A stretch of DNA of 64,000 bases. Origin: Pseudomonas sp. J452. Lineage in GTDB: Bacteria; Pseudomonadota; Gammaproteobacteria; Pseudomonadales; Pseudomonadaceae. Below are positions 1 to 10,796 of the stretch, piece after piece (within the stretch, counting starts at the first letter, position 1; every line of letters begins with the position of its first letter). The stretch lies in NCBI RefSeq assembly GCF_024666525.1, contig NZ_CP088294.1, positions 1,922,001 through 1,986,000 of the forward strand. Direction: 5' to 3'. The notes beneath the pieces are model-generated. The model ran no database searches. It worked only from the letters and a program-made list of their open reading frames with translations, and had not been told where the DNA came from. The translations under genes and the position numbers were made by a program.

Positions 1-1761
<1,761 letters not shown>

Positions 1762-1798
1762 TTAGGGGCGAGACGCTAGCGCCCGGCAGAGGTGATGG

Positions 1799-2254
1799 AT
1801 GGCAGAGATGCGGCGGGCTGAGGCGGGAGGAGGGCTTTACGAGCGCTTGCTGCAACGGCTTGCGCTGGCTCTGGATGAGGCCGACACCGCGGGTCGCCTG
1901 CGTGATGCGCCGCCTTCCGAGCTGGAGTTGCGCGGCCTGACGCCGGCCGAGCTGGAGTTGATTCGTGCTTATCTGGATCGTGACCTCAACTGGCTGCGCG
2001 GCTGGCATGCCGCGGCCGAGGAGCTGGCGCTGATCGAACAGATGCCGCCGGCGAAAACCGCCAAGGCGGTGCGCCCGCCGGGTGCCAGCAAGACGGTCTT
2101 GAAAGCTCAGTCCAAGGTCAAGCCACTGCTCAAACGGCGCCAGCAGCTGTGCTGCGCGCTGTGCGGCAATGCGGCCGAATGGCAGCGCGGCGAGGGCGTA
2201 TTACCCTGTGTTTCCTGCGGTTCCAAGCTGTTCCGCACGGCCGCGCCGCGCTGA
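1799..2254 (+). CDS. Zinc-ribbon protein, DUF1451/YbeL-like
   Basis: Predicted 151-residue cytoplasmic protein of unknown function. The N-terminal ~95 residues are charged and helical. The C-terminus carries two CxxC pairs (CALC at 119-122, CVSC at 137-140) that would bind one zinc ion. Length, cysteine spacing and the position next to leuS match the YbeL/DUF1451 family of E. coli. An ATG four bases upstream (1795) is out of frame, so 1799 is the best start. It diverges from leuS across a ~190-bp shared intergenic region. No role can be assigned from sequence. Confidence 0.8.
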   Translation: MAEMRRAEAGGGLYERLLQRLALALDEADTAGRLRDAPPSELELRGLTPAELELIRAYLDRDLNWLRGWHAAAEELALIEQMPPAKTAKAVRPPGASKTVLKAQSKVKPLLKRRQQLCCALCGNAAEWQRGEGVLPCVSCGSKLFRTAAPR

Positions 2255-2299
2255 CTTCCGTGGCGGTCTGCTAGTCTGCGCGGGCACTCGGAGGTGCTC

Positions 2300-3061
2300 A
2301 TGGAGCTGCGCTTTCTTCTCAAACAACTGATTCTGCCGCCGGGCGGGCTGCTCCTGCTGATCCTGCTGGCATGGCTGTGCTGGTCGTCGCGGCCGCGCCT
2401 GGCGCTGCTGTTGCTCCTGCTTGGGCTCGGCGGCCTGTGGTTGATGAGCCTGCCGGTGGTGGTCGAGCAGGCGGCACGCGTGCTGGAGCGCGTGCCGGCA
2501 CTGGCCGAGGCGCAGTGGGCGAGCCTGGCGCAGCGTGGTGAGGTGATAGTCGTGCTTGGCTCCGGCCGCGAGGAAGCCGATCCCGCCTGGGGCAGCGATC
2601 AGCCGAGTGTCACGGCTATCGAACGCTTGCGCTATGCGGCGCGTCTGCAGCGCGCCTCCGGACTGCCGGTGCTGATCAGTGGCGGTCTGCATTATGGGGA
2701 GCCGCCCAGCGAAGCCGGGTTGATGGCCGACGCGCTGCAGCGTGACTTCGGCGTGGCGACCCGCTGGCGCGAGGAGCGTAGCCGCACCACCTGGGAGAAT
2801 GCGCAATTCAGCGCCGAACTGCTGCGCGAGCAGGGCATTCGTCGGGTCGTGCTGGTGACCCAGGCGGCGCACATGTCGCGTTCGCGCTGGTGTTTCGAGC
2901 GTGCCGGGCTGGAAGTGGTGGCGGCGCCGCTGGGTTTCCTCGGCGTAGCCAATGCGCGCCCGTTGGGCGGCTGGCTGCCGGAAGGCAAGGCGCTGTGGCA
3001 GAGCACGCGCCTGCTCAACGAGGCGTTGGGGCAGGTGGTTTACCCGCTGCTGTATCGCTGA
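2300..3061 (+). CDS. YdcF/ElyC-like DUF218 membrane protein
   Basis: 253-residue inner-membrane protein of the DUF218 (YdcF/SanA/ElyC) family, whose members are linked to envelope biogenesis and antibiotic barrier function. Two hydrophobic segments (about residues 8-30 and 37-57) precede the DUF218 domain. That domain is recognised by VVLGSGREEAD, GLHYGEPPSEAG and a C-terminal SRTTWENA...VTQAAHMSRS signature. The ATG at 2300 is chosen because GGAGG ends five bases upstream; an in-frame GTG at 2294 overlaps that ribosome site. It is convergent with lnt. Confidence 0.82.
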   Translation: MELRFLLKQLILPPGGLLLLILLAWLCWSSRPRLALLLLLLGLGGLWLMSLPVVVEQAARVLERVPALAEAQWASLAQRGEVIVVLGSGREEADPAWGSDQPSVTAIERLRYAARLQRASGLPVLISGGLHYGEPPSEAGLMADALQRDFGVATRWREERSRTTWENAQFSAELLREQGIRRVVLVTQAAHMSRSRWCFERAGLEVVAAPLGFLGVANARPLGGWLPEGKALWQSTRLLNEALGQVVYPLLYR

Positions 3062-3071
3062 TGCCTTGGCG

Positions 3072-3136
3072 TAGGCGCGAGCTCGGCTCGCGAATACCGG
3101 CAGCCGCGATACCCTTCGCGAGCAGAGCTCGCTCTC
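3072..3136. repeat. R4 palindromic repeat (degenerate copy)
   Basis: Imperfect inverted repeat: gcgcgagctcggctcgcgaa on the left and ttcgcgagcagagctcgctc on the right, separated by about 20 bases. A better copy is at 30619-30685. It sits just after the DUF218 gene stop, between convergent genes, where it could form a hairpin in either transcript. Confidence 0.6.
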
Positions 3137-3190
3137 ATCAAAAAAATAAAGCGTTGTGTTACATACAAAAATTAAATCTGCATGAGGACT

Positions 3191-3256
3191 TGTAGGAGCC
3201 AGCTTGCTGGCGATCTTGGCAGGTCAAAAGCATCGCCAGCAAGCTGGCTCCTACAG
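3191..3256. repeat. R1 palindromic repeat
   Basis: Arms of 24 bases (tgtaggagccagcttgctgg plus cgat, then the reverse complement) flank a 17-base loop. It is identical in type to copies at 5022-5093 and 24977-25054. It lies between the convergent DUF218 gene and lnt. The rest of 3062-3315 shows no gene. Confidence 0.85.
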
Positions 3257-3315
3257 AGTTTGCTGCGCGACAGCGCTCCGTCGAAGACGGCGGGCAATCT
3301 CCTACCTGTGTGGGC

Positions 3316-4857
3316 TCAAGCCGCCTGCATGGTGATGCTGCGCGCCTCGCGGCGGCGGCTGGCGACGGCCCAGCCCAGCAGCAGGGCGCACAGTCCGGCC
3401 AGTGGCCAGCCGCGCCAGATCAGGTAGGGCGTCAGGCCCTGCATGGCCTGTACTTCGCCATACAGCACGGCCTGCTGGAACTGCGGGATCTGCGTGGTGA
3501 TGCGGCCTTGCGGGTCGATCAGCGCGGTAACGCCGTTGTTGGTGGCGCGGATCATCCAGCGTCCGGCTTCGAGGGCGCGCATCTGGGCCATCTGCAGGTG
3601 TTGCAGCGGACCGAGCGAGGTGCCGAACCAGGTGTCGTTACTGATGGTCAGCAGCAGGTCGCTCTGTGCGGCCAGGCCGGCGGCGAACTCCGGATAGACC
3701 ACCTCGTAGCAGATGAACGGCGCGATCTGCAGGCCCTTGGCTTGCAGCAGTTGCTGGTCGGACGGGCCGCGGGCGAAGTCGGACATCGGCAGGTCGAAGA
3801 AGGCGATCAGCCCGCGCAGCACCTCCTGCAGCGGCACGTACTCGCCGAATGGCACCAGCTTCTGCTTGAGGTAGGTGCCCTCGCCGTCGCCGACCACGGT
3901 GATGCCGTTGTAGTAGCGCTTCTCGCCCTGCTCGTTGGCCTGGCGGATCGGCACGCCGGTGATCAGGGCGGCCTGGCGCTCCTGGGCGACGCGGCCCATG
4001 TACTGCAGATAGCCTTCGGCGAACTCCTTGAGCACCGGTACCGCGGTTTCCGGCCAGACGATCAGGTCGGCGTGCTGGCTGTTCAGGGTCAGGTCGCGGT
4101 ACAGCTCCAATTGGGCCTGCAATTGGGCTGGATCCCATTTGAGGTTCTGTTCGACATTGCCCTGCATGACGGCAACCTTGAGAGGTTCGCCTTTGGGCTG
4201 GGTCCAGCTGTGGCCGTGCAGGGCCATGGCGGCGATCCACGGTGCCAGCAGCAGGGCCTGGGCGCTGAGCCACTGCCACTTGTTCGGGCGCAGGCGCGGC
4301 AGGTTGAGCGCCAGCGTGGCGGTCAGGGCCAGGCTCAGGGAGATCAGCCACATGCCACCAACCGGGGCGAGGGTTGCCAGCGGGCCATGCAATTGGCTGT
4401 AGCCGGCGTACAACCAGGGGAAACCGGTAAGGAACCAGCTGCGGAACGCCTCCTGGGCCAGCCACAGGGCGGCGAAGGCCAGGGCGTCGGCCAGGGGCGC
4501 GTCGCTGCGACGCAACCAGCGCGCCCAGATCCAGCTGCTCAGGGCGAACAGCAGGCCGAGGCCACCGACGAAGCCCAGGGTCAGCGCTGCGGCCAGGGGC
4601 GGCGAGGCCGCGCCGTAGTCATGGATGCTGACGTAGACCCAGCTGGTGCCGCTGAGGAACAGCCCGAAACCGTAGCTCCAGCCGCGCAGCAGCGCCTGGC
4701 GTGGGGTGAGCTCGCGCAGACCGAGGTAGAGCAGGGCGATGGAGAGGATCGCCAGCGGCCACAGGTCATAGGGGGCCAGTGCCAGAGTGGTGAGGGCACC
4801 GGCAGCCATGGCCAGCAGATTGCCCGGCCAGCCGGGTTGGGTGATCCAGCGCATCAT
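3316..4857 (-). CDS. lnt: Apolipoprotein N-acyltransferase
   Basis: Adds the third acyl chain to the N-terminal cysteine of outer-membrane lipoproteins, in the inner membrane. The 513 residues begin with six to seven hydrophobic segments (about residues 10-215). A nitrilase-like domain follows with the triad Glu270 (VWPETAVP), Lys333 (KQKLVPFGEY) and Cys383 (FICYEVVYP). A final transmembrane segment is near residue 485. Two adjacent ATGs begin the frame and the outer one is used here, with AGGA upstream. It is the last gene of the miaB-ybeZ-ybeY-corC-lnt series, the same order as in E. coli, separated from corC by 244 bp carrying two repeats. Confidence 0.97.
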   Translation of the reverse strand: MMRWITQPGWPGNLLAMAAGALTTLALAPYDLWPLAILSIALLYLGLRELTPRQALLRGWSYGFGLFLSGTSWVYVSIHDYGAASPPLAAALTLGFVGGLGLLFALSSWIWARWLRRSDAPLADALAFAALWLAQEAFRSWFLTGFPWLYAGYSQLHGPLATLAPVGGMWLISLSLALTATLALNLPRLRPNKWQWLSAQALLLAPWIAAMALHGHSWTQPKGEPLKVAVMQGNVEQNLKWDPAQLQAQLELYRDLTLNSQHADLIVWPETAVPVLKEFAEGYLQYMGRVAQERQAALITGVPIRQANEQGEKRYYNGITVVGDGEGTYLKQKLVPFGEYVPLQEVLRGLIAFFDLPMSDFARGPSDQQLLQAKGLQIAPFICYEVVYPEFAAGLAAQSDLLLTISNDTWFGTSLGPLQHLQMAQMRALEAGRWMIRATNNGVTALIDPQGRITTQIPQFQQAVLYGEVQAMQGLTPYLIWRGWPLAGLCALLLGWAVASRRREARSITMQAA

Positions 4858-4946
4858 GCGTCCTTGATCGAGAAATCAGGCGGGCAAGGGTACTGGAAGG
4901 CGCGGGAGGCAGGAAGCGGGGTGAGCTTAGTGTTTCAGCGGGGAGG

Positions 4947-5007
4947 GTAGCCCGGATGCTATCCGGGAGGGGCTGTGGCTGGCTTTCCCGGATTGCATCC
5001 GGGCTAC
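4947..5007. repeat. R2 palindromic repeat
   Basis: Inverted repeat starting gtagcccggatgctatccggg and ending cccggattgcatccgggctac, with a short variable loop. Same family as 27855-27911, 35460-35516, 44006-44055 and 48314-48373. It lies in the corC-lnt gap of the operon. Confidence 0.85.
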
Positions 5008-5021
5008 CGGCTGAAGGTTTG

Positions 5022-5093
5022 TGTAGGAGCCAGCTTGCTGGCGATCAGCGCAGCCACTGTGGGCGCGGATCGCCAGCAAGCAGGCTCCTACAG
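5022..5093. repeat. R1 palindromic repeat
   Basis: Arms tgtaggagccagcttgctgg...cgat and the near reverse complement (one change, aagcaggctcc) around a loop of about 24 bases. It follows the R2 copy by 14 bases, so the corC-lnt transcript would carry two consecutive hairpins. Confidence 0.85.
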
Positions 5094-5101
5094 CTGGGGT
5101 A

Positions 5102-5941
5102 CTAACGCTCCAGCGGCGTCAGGCGCAGCAGGTGCAGGCGGCGGCTGTCGGCGTTGAGGACGCGGAAGCGGTATTCGCCGATCTCGGTCACTTCGTTGCG
5201 CTTGGGCAGGTGACCGAAGGCGTTCATCACCAGGCCGCCGACGGTGTCGAACTCGTCGTCGGGGAATTCGGTGTCGAAGGCTTCGTTGAAGTTGTCGATC
5301 GGCGTCAGCGCCTTGATCAGGAAGTCGCCGCTGGGCAGCGGCTTGATGTAGCTGTCTTCCTCGACGTCATGCTCGTCCTCGATCTCGCCGACGATCTGCT
5401 CGAGTACGTCTTCGATGGTCACCAGGCCGGCCACGCCGCCGTATTCGTCGATGACCACGGCCATGTGGTTGTGGTTGGCGCGGAATTCGCGCAGCAGCAC
5501 GTTGAGGCGCTTGGACTCCGGCACGAAGGTGGCCGGGCGCAGCAGATCCTTGATGTTGAACGGCTTGCTGCCGTTCTCCAGGATCAGCGGCAGCAGATCC
5601 TTGGCCAGCAGAATGCCGATCACGTCGTCGATGCTTTCGCCGATCACCGGGTAGCGCGAGTGGGCGGAATCGACGATTGCCGGGAGGAATTCCTGCGGCG
5701 TTTGGGCGGCCTTGATGCTGACCATCTGGGAGCGCGGCACCATGATGTCGCGTACCTGCAGGTCGGCGACCTGAATGGCACCCTCGACGATGGCCAGGGC
5801 TTCGCTGTCGAGCAGCTTGTTCTGGTGGGCTTCACGCAGCACCTCCAGCAGTTCCTGGCGGTTTCTCGGCTCATGAGCAAAAGCCTGGGTCAGCTTGTTC
5901 AGCCAGGACTTTTGCTCGTTGCTCGATCGGTCTTCGCTCAT
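5102..5941 (-). CDS. corC: CorC/YbeX-type CBS-domain protein
   Basis: 279-residue cytoplasmic protein of the CorC/YbeX (HlyC/CorC) family, historically linked to magnesium and cobalt efflux and to ribosome biogenesis together with YbeY and YbeZ. Two CBS domains are seen: VRDIMVPRSQMVSI to about residue 125, and FVPESKRLNVLLREF to about 190, the latter with VVIDEYGGVAGLVTIEDVLE. The C-terminal CorC_HlyC domain has PDDEFDTVGGLVM. There is no membrane segment. The start is the ATG complementary to 5939-5941 (MSEDRSSNEQ); the frame stays open upstream into ybeY but that part has no family similarity. It lies 52 bases downstream of ybeY. Confidence 0.93.
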   Translation of the reverse strand: MSEDRSSNEQKSWLNKLTQAFAHEPRNRQELLEVLREAHQNKLLDSEALAIVEGAIQVADLQVRDIMVPRSQMVSIKAAQTPQEFLPAIVDSAHSRYPVIGESIDDVIGILLAKDLLPLILENGSKPFNIKDLLRPATFVPESKRLNVLLREFRANHNHMAVVIDEYGGVAGLVTIEDVLEQIVGEIEDEHDVEEDSYIKPLPSGDFLIKALTPIDNFNEAFDTEFPDDEFDTVGGLVMNAFGHLPKRNEVTEIGEYRFRVLNADSRRLHLLRLTPLER

Positions 5942-5993
5942 GGTGTGTTTCTCAGGGCCTTCTTCGTTGTGGGCTGTTAGCGGGTGTTGGCAG

Positions 5994-6452
5994 TTATTCG
6001 TCGGCGGCGTATGGGTCCGGGTGGCCCAGTTCAGCCAGCAATTCCCGTTCCAGGGCTTCCATTTCCTCGGCTTCCGCATCGTCGATGTGGTCGTAGCCGA
6101 GCAGGTGCAGGCAGCCATGGATGACCAGGTGCGCCCAATGCGCCTCACTGGTCTTGCTTTGTTCGCGGGCTTCGCGCTCGACCACCGGCACGCAGATCAC
6201 CAGGTCGCCGAGCAGCGGAATATCCAGCAGGCCATCGGGAATGTCGGCGGGGAAGGACAGCACGTTGGTGGCGTAGTCCTTGTGCCGCCAGGTGTGGTTC
6301 AGTTCGCGGCCTTCGCCTTCATCGACCAGGCGGATGGTCAGCTCGGAGTCGGCCGTGCGCTGGCGCAGGGCCAGTTCACACCAGCGGCGAAAGTCTTCCT
6401 CGCTCGGCAGTACAGTGGCGGCTGAGGCGTTCTGCAGGTCGAGTTCAAGCAT
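5994..6452 (-). CDS. ybeY: Endoribonuclease YbeY, rRNA maturation factor
   Basis: Single-strand endoribonuclease needed for 16S rRNA 3'-end maturation and ribosome quality control. The 152 residues contain the zinc-binding motif [11 protein letters not shown] with His112, His116 and His122, matching the three histidines of E. coli YbeY. Length is typical. The start overlaps the end of ybeZ by eight bases, which implies translational coupling. It is followed by corC. Confidence 0.96.
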   Translation of the reverse strand: MLELDLQNASAATVLPSEEDFRRWCELALRQRTADSELTIRLVDEGEGRELNHTWRHKDYATNVLSFPADIPDGLLDIPLLGDLVICVPVVEREAREQSKTSEAHWAHLVIHGCLHLLGYDHIDDAEAEEMEALERELLAELGHPDPYAADE

Positions 6453-7452
6453 CGTCGCGTGCGTCCCGGCCTTCCGGCTTGCCCTGTTGGCGGTCTTCGA
6501 AGCGCTCGTAGGCTTCGACGATGCGCTGCACCAAGGGGTGGCGTACCACGTCCTTGGGCTTGAAGTGGGTGAAGGTGATGCCGGGCACGTCGCGCAGTAC
6601 TTCGATGACGTGGGCCAGGCCGGACTTGGTGCCGCGAGGCAGGTCGACCTGGGTGATGTCGCCGGTGATCACCGCGGTCGAGCCGAAACCGATACGGGTG
6701 AGGAACATCTTCATCTGCTCGAGGGTGGTGTTCTGACTCTCGTCGAGAATGATGAAGCTGTTGTTAAGGGTGCGGCCGCGCATGTACGCCAGCGGGGCGA
6801 TCTCGATCACCTGCTTCTCGATCAGCTTGGCCACCTGTTCGAAGCCGAGCATCTCGTAGAGGGCGTCGTACAGCGGGCGCAGGTAGGGGTCGATCTTCTG
6901 CGCCAGGTCGCCGGGGAGGAAGCCGAGCTTCTCGCCGGCCTCGACCGCCGGGCGCACCAGGAGGATGCGCCGCACCTGCTCACGCTCCAGTGCGTCCACC
7001 GCGCAGGCCACGGCCAGGTAGGTCTTGCCGGTACCGGCCGGGCCGACGCCGAAGTTGATGTCGTTATCCAGGATCGACTTCACATAGCGCTGCTGGTTGG
7101 CGCCGCGTGGCTTGATCACGCCCTTCTTGGTACGCAGGGTGACGCCGCTGGTGTTGCGCGGGTCGCTGTTGAGCTCCTCGATACCGGATTCCTGCAGGAA
7201 CAGGTGAACCAGGTCCGGCGACAGCTCGGCACCCTTGGTTTCGCGGTACAGGCGACGCAGCAGGTTTTCTGCGGAGTGGGTGTGCTGGGGCTCACCGACC
7301 AGTTCGAACTGGTTGCCGCGGTTGCGGATTTCGATGGCCAGGCGTTGTTCGATCAGGCGCAAATGCTCGTCGAATTGCCCGCAGAGATTGGCGAAGCGGC
7401 GTGCTTCGAAGGGTTCGAGGGTGAAACGATGCGGTTCTATGGGCGCGTTCAA
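6445..7452 (-). CDS. ybeZ: PhoH-family ATPase YbeZ
   Basis: 335-residue PhoH-like P-loop ATPase that partners YbeY in RNA metabolism. The Walker A motif GPAGTGKT is at residues 137-144, and a Walker B-like [10 protein letters not shown] is near residue 222. The N-terminal ~100 residues are typical of the YbeZ subgroup. It lies downstream of miaB, with a ~97-bp gap, and overlaps ybeY by eight bases. Confidence 0.95.
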   Translation of the reverse strand: MNAPIEPHRFTLEPFEARRFANLCGQFDEHLRLIEQRLAIEIRNRGNQFELVGEPQHTHSAENLLRRLYRETKGAELSPDLVHLFLQESGIEELNSDPRNTSGVTLRTKKGVIKPRGANQQRYVKSILDNDINFGVGPAGTGKTYLAVACAVDALEREQVRRILLVRPAVEAGEKLGFLPGDLAQKIDPYLRPLYDALYEMLGFEQVAKLIEKQVIEIAPLAYMRGRTLNNSFIILDESQNTTLEQMKMFLTRIGFGSTAVITGDITQVDLPRGTKSGLAHVIEVLRDVPGITFTHFKPKDVVRHPLVQRIVEAYERFEDRQQGKPEGRDARDDA

Positions 7453-7549
7453 AGTGGTTTTTTGGCCGCCAGTCGGCTGGGATGATGATCGAAGGATAAC
7501 CCCGCACGCCCAACTGGGAAAGTTCGGGCGTACGGAGACAGGGTAGCCA

Positions 7550-8878
7550 TTAGTCGAGCAGGCTACCGCGCAGGGAGTGGGGCAGGGCGTCGTCGATGTG
7601 CACGTCGACGAGCTGGCCGATCAGGCCCGGGTTGCTGCTGCGGAAGTTGACCACGCGGTTGCTCTCGGTGCGGCCCTGGAGCATGCCCGGGTCCTTCTTC
7701 GAGTAGTCGCTGACCAGGATGCGCTGCACGGTGCCGACCATCCGTCGGCTGTTCTCGAAGCCCTGCTGGCTGAGTTTGTGCTGCAGGCGCGCCAGGCGCT
7801 CGCGCTTGGTTTCCTGCGGAGTATCGTCGCTCAGGTCGGCGGCCGGGGTGCCGGGGCGCGAGCTGTAGACGAAGGAGTAGGAGAAGTCGAAGCCGACGTC
7901 TTCGATCAGCTTCAGGGTCTGCTCGAAGTCTTTCTCGGTCTCACCGGGGAAGCCGACGATAAAGTCCGAGCTGATCAGGATGTCCGGCACCGCCGCCTTC
8001 AGCTTGCGGATGCGCGACTTGTATTCCAGTGCGGTGTGGTTGCGCTTCATCGCCGCGAGGATGCGGTCGGAGCCGGACTGCACCGGCAGGTGCAGGTGCT
8101 TGACCAGCTCTGGGATCTCGGCGTGGGCCTGGATCAGTGCGTCGGAGAACTCCAGCGGGTGGCTGGTGGTGTAGCGGATACGGTCGATGCCATCGATGGC
8201 GGCAACCAGGTAGAGCAGCTCGGCGAAGTCGGCGATGCTGCCGTCGCGGGTCGCGCCACGGTAGCCGTTGACGTTCTGCCCGAGCAGGGTGACTTCCTTC
8301 ACGCCGTGTTCGGCGAGGTGGATGATCTCGGCCAGCACGTCATCCAGTGGGCGGCTGACTTCCTCGCCGCGGGTGTAGGGCACCACGCAGAAGGTGCAGT
8401 ACTTGCTGCAGCCTTCCATGATCGAAACGAACGCGCTGGGGCCGTCGATGCGTGGCTCGGGCAGGCGGTCGAATTTCTCGATCTCGGGGAAGCTGATGTC
8501 GACCTGGGCGATCTTGGTTGAGCGCGCGGCGTCGATCATTTCCGGCAGGCGGTGCAGGGTCTGCGGGCCGAATACCACGTCGACATAGGGCGCGCGGTCG
8601 CGGATGGCGGCGCCTTCCTGGCTGGCCACGCAGCCGCCGACACCGATCACCAGGTTGGGGTTTTCCAGCTTCAGCTCGCGCCAGCGGCCCAGCTGGGAAA
8701 ATACCCGGTCCTGGGCTTTTTCGCGGATCGAACAGGTATTGAGGAGGATCACGTCGGCTTCTGCCGGGTTCTCCGTGACTTCCAGGGCCTGGTGTTCGCC
8801 CAGCAGATCAACCATGCGCGAGCTGTCGTACTCGTTCATCTGGCAACCGTGGGTTTCGATATAGAGCTTCTTGGCCAT
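7550..8878 (-). CDS. miaB: tRNA-2-methylthio-N6-dimethylallyladenosine synthase
   Basis: Radical-SAM methylthiotransferase that converts i6A37 to ms2i6A37 in tRNAs reading UNN codons. The UPF0004 domain carries Cys12 ([10 protein letters not shown]), Cys49 ([10 protein letters not shown]) and Cys83 (GGCVAS) for one 4Fe-4S cluster. The radical SAM motif CSKYCTFC (157, 161, 164) binds the second, and a TRAM domain ends the protein. The chosen ATG (complement 8876-8878, [11 protein letters not shown]) gives 442 residues, as usual in Pseudomonas. It is the first gene of the miaB-ybeZ-ybeY-corC-lnt series. Confidence 0.97.
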   Translation of the reverse strand: MAKKLYIETHGCQMNEYDSSRMVDLLGEHQALEVTENPAEADVILLNTCSIREKAQDRVFSQLGRWRELKLENPNLVIGVGGCVASQEGAAIRDRAPYVDVVFGPQTLHRLPEMIDAARSTKIAQVDISFPEIEKFDRLPEPRIDGPSAFVSIMEGCSKYCTFCVVPYTRGEEVSRPLDDVLAEIIHLAEHGVKEVTLLGQNVNGYRGATRDGSIADFAELLYLVAAIDGIDRIRYTTSHPLEFSDALIQAHAEIPELVKHLHLPVQSGSDRILAAMKRNHTALEYKSRIRKLKAAVPDILISSDFIVGFPGETEKDFEQTLKLIEDVGFDFSYSFVYSSRPGTPAADLSDDTPQETKRERLARLQHKLSQQGFENSRRMVGTVQRILVSDYSKKDPGMLQGRTESNRVVNFRSSNPGLIGQLVDVHIDDALPHSLRGSLLD

Positions 8879-9009
8879 GGGTCTTCGTCGCGCGTGGTTC
8901 AATAGAACCGCGCATTATAGGGTGCATGCGGCGCGCTTCCTAGGCTTGCCTGTCCGGCGGCTATGCTATGATTCGCGCCCCCTTAATTCCCGGTCTCTTC
9001 CTGTCGTCC

Positions 9010-9333
9010 ATGAGCAAGCGTGAACCGATCTACAAGGTGATTTTCCTCAACCAGGGCCAGGTGTACGAGATGTACGCCAAGCAGATCTATCAAAGTGATC
9101 TGTGGGGCTTCCTGGAGGTCGAGGAGTTCGTCTTCGGTGAGCGCACCCAGGTTGTGGTCGATCCCAGCGAAGAAAAACTCAAGGCGCAGTTCGACGGCGT
9201 GGTGCGCAGCTTCGTGCCCATGCACGCGATCATCCGCATCGACGAAGTCGAGCGCCTGGGTACGCCGAAGATCAGTGAGGCCAAGGGCGGCGGCAATGTC
9301 ATGCCGTTCCCCATGCCGATGCCGGACAAGTAA
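9010..9333 (+). CDS. DUF1820 family protein
   Basis: 107-residue soluble protein with the features of DUF1820: an N-terminal YKVIFLNQGQVYEMYAKQI strand-helix region, then VVVDPSEEKLKAQF, and a proline/methionine-rich tail ending PFPMPMPDK. Function unknown. The ATG at 9010 (MSKREPIYK) is preferred; an in-frame ATG at 8968 lies in what looks like promoter sequence (tatgctatgat). It diverges from miaB. Its neighbours give no hint beyond conserved position. Confidence 0.82.
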   Translation: MSKREPIYKVIFLNQGQVYEMYAKQIYQSDLWGFLEVEEFVFGERTQVVVDPSEEKLKAQFDGVVRSFVPMHAIIRIDEVERLGTPKISEAKGGGNVMPFPMPMPDK

Positions 9334-9398
9334 GCGGCAAGCCTCCAGCTAGAAGCTCAAGCCAAGAACCCTGAGGAGCTGCGCTGTCCGGCGTGTCT

Positions 9399-9951
9399 TT
9401 AGGGTGCCGGTGCCAATGCGGGTGCCGGGCTGCTGCCGATGTTCTGCAGCTCTAACAGGTAGTTGCGGAAGATCTGCCCCAGCACCTGGCTGGCGATCTG
9501 CAGTTCTTCGCGGCCCATCTGTGCGGCAACCTGGTCCGCGCTGTCCATCGCCTCGTCCGAGCCGTTGATCGCGGCCATCTTCAGCACGATATAGGCCTGC
9601 ACATTGTTGGCCTGCACGCCTTCGCCGCGGAAGAACATGCTGCCCAGGCGCAGTTGGGCCTGGGCGTTGCCTTGCAGCGAGGCCTGTTCGAACCAGTGCA
9701 GGGCTTGCGGCAGGTCGCGCGGGGTGCGCTGGCCGTCGTAATAGTATTCGCCGAGTTCGTATTGCGCCGCTGCGTCGCCGCGCTGGGCGTTTTCCTGGCA
9801 GGTGGTCAGGGCTTGCGGCAGGTCTTCCGGTGCGGTGTTCAGCGAGCAGCGGCCGGTTGCTGGAACCAGCAGGGAATTGCCACTCGCATGCGCCAGCATG
9901 GGGGAGGAGCAACAGGCAGCCCAGGAACAGGGTGCGGCCGGTGCATTTCAT
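9399..9951 (-). CDS. Sel1-repeat secreted protein with apparent frameshift in the signal peptide
   Basis: The main frame (start 9899, 166 residues) holds Sel1/TPR-like repeats, e.g. AAAQYELGEYYYDGQ and AQAQLRLGSMFFRGEG, which usually form a protein-binding superhelix. Upstream, another frame starting at 9951 encodes the start of a signal peptide (MKCTGRTLFLGCLLLLP). The two join perfectly as ...LLLLP-MLAHA-SGNS, with an AHA cleavage site, if one base is removed from the run of five G at 9900-9904 (C on the coding strand). The gene is therefore either truly broken, using the internal ATG with no export signal, or carries a sequence error. There is no good ribosome site before the internal ATG. 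Confidence 0.75.
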
Positions 9952-10042
9952 GAAAATCACAGTGCCTCGCGAAACCGACGGGCTCCTAGCCCGGCCGACA
10001 GACCGTGTCGGCTAGCACATTATGGGATAAGCGGTGGCTTTC

Positions 10043-10675
10043 TTACAAAGTCTTTACCGGTATTTCCGCTCGGGCGCAGCCCTGCAGGCGCAGCAGTAGC
10101 CAGGCCAGCAGTGGGTAGGCGAGGCTCAGCAAGCCGTGGAACAGGTCGACGCGGCGTAACGGGCCGATAAAACCTTCAGTGCCGACCACTAAGCCTGCCA
10201 GCAGGAAGAGTGCGACCACGCTTACTGCCGCCAGTGTTGGGGCGACGCGGCGCCAATGCAGCGCGCCGGCATACAGGATTAGCAGCAGGGTCAGCAGGCT
10301 CAGTAGCAGGCGGTATAGCGGTTGCAGATCGAGCCAGTGGCTGGCGGAGTTCAGCAGAACCAGCCCGACCAGCAGCAGTGTCCAGGTCCGGCGTGTCCAG
10401 TCCTGGCCGCGGCTCAGGCTGACGGCGGCCATGCCCAGCAGGGGCAGGCCGAGGTAGCTGCTGAGCTGGCTGAAGGTGCGATGCCAATTGCTCCAGTCCG
10501 GGTCGAGGCCGTAGCGCACCAGGCCGCACAGGGCGGCGCTGAGCGGCAGGCCGAAACCGAGCAGCAGGGCGCGTTGCACTGTGCGCCAGCGAAATGCCGG
10601 GCGCAGCCACAGGGTGCTGGCCAGGCAGGCCAGGGCCAACAGGCCGTCGCTGAGCGCGGTGCTGTATTGCATCAC
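10043..10675 (-). CDS. Conserved integral membrane protein
   Basis: 210 residues, about 70% hydrophobic, with six or seven predicted membrane segments (for example LLLGFGLPLSAALCGLV, LYRLLLSLLTLLLILYAG and VSVVALFLLAGLVVG). I do not recognise a named family. A charged patch DPDWSNWHRTFSQ lies in an early loop. It sits between the Sel1 gene and hemL, the position of an uncharacterised membrane protein in other Pseudomonas. No function assigned. Confidence 0.7.
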   Translation of the reverse strand: MMQYSTALSDGLLALACLASTLWLRPAFRWRTVQRALLLGFGLPLSAALCGLVRYGLDPDWSNWHRTFSQLSSYLGLPLLGMAAVSLSRGQDWTRRTWTLLLVGLVLLNSASHWLDLQPLYRLLLSLLTLLLILYAGALHWRRVAPTLAAVSVVALFLLAGLVVGTEGFIGPLRRVDLFHGLLSLAYPLLAWLLLRLQGCARAEIPVKTL

Positions 10676-10796
10676 TCCAACTCTCTTTCGTTCATATAAC
10701 TTTGTCGGCTGCGCTGCGCCGCTCCTCGCCGTACTGCTTGTACTGTCTCGTCGCGGCTTGCTTGCCTTCGCGTTCTATTTCCGAAATAGAGCTGGG

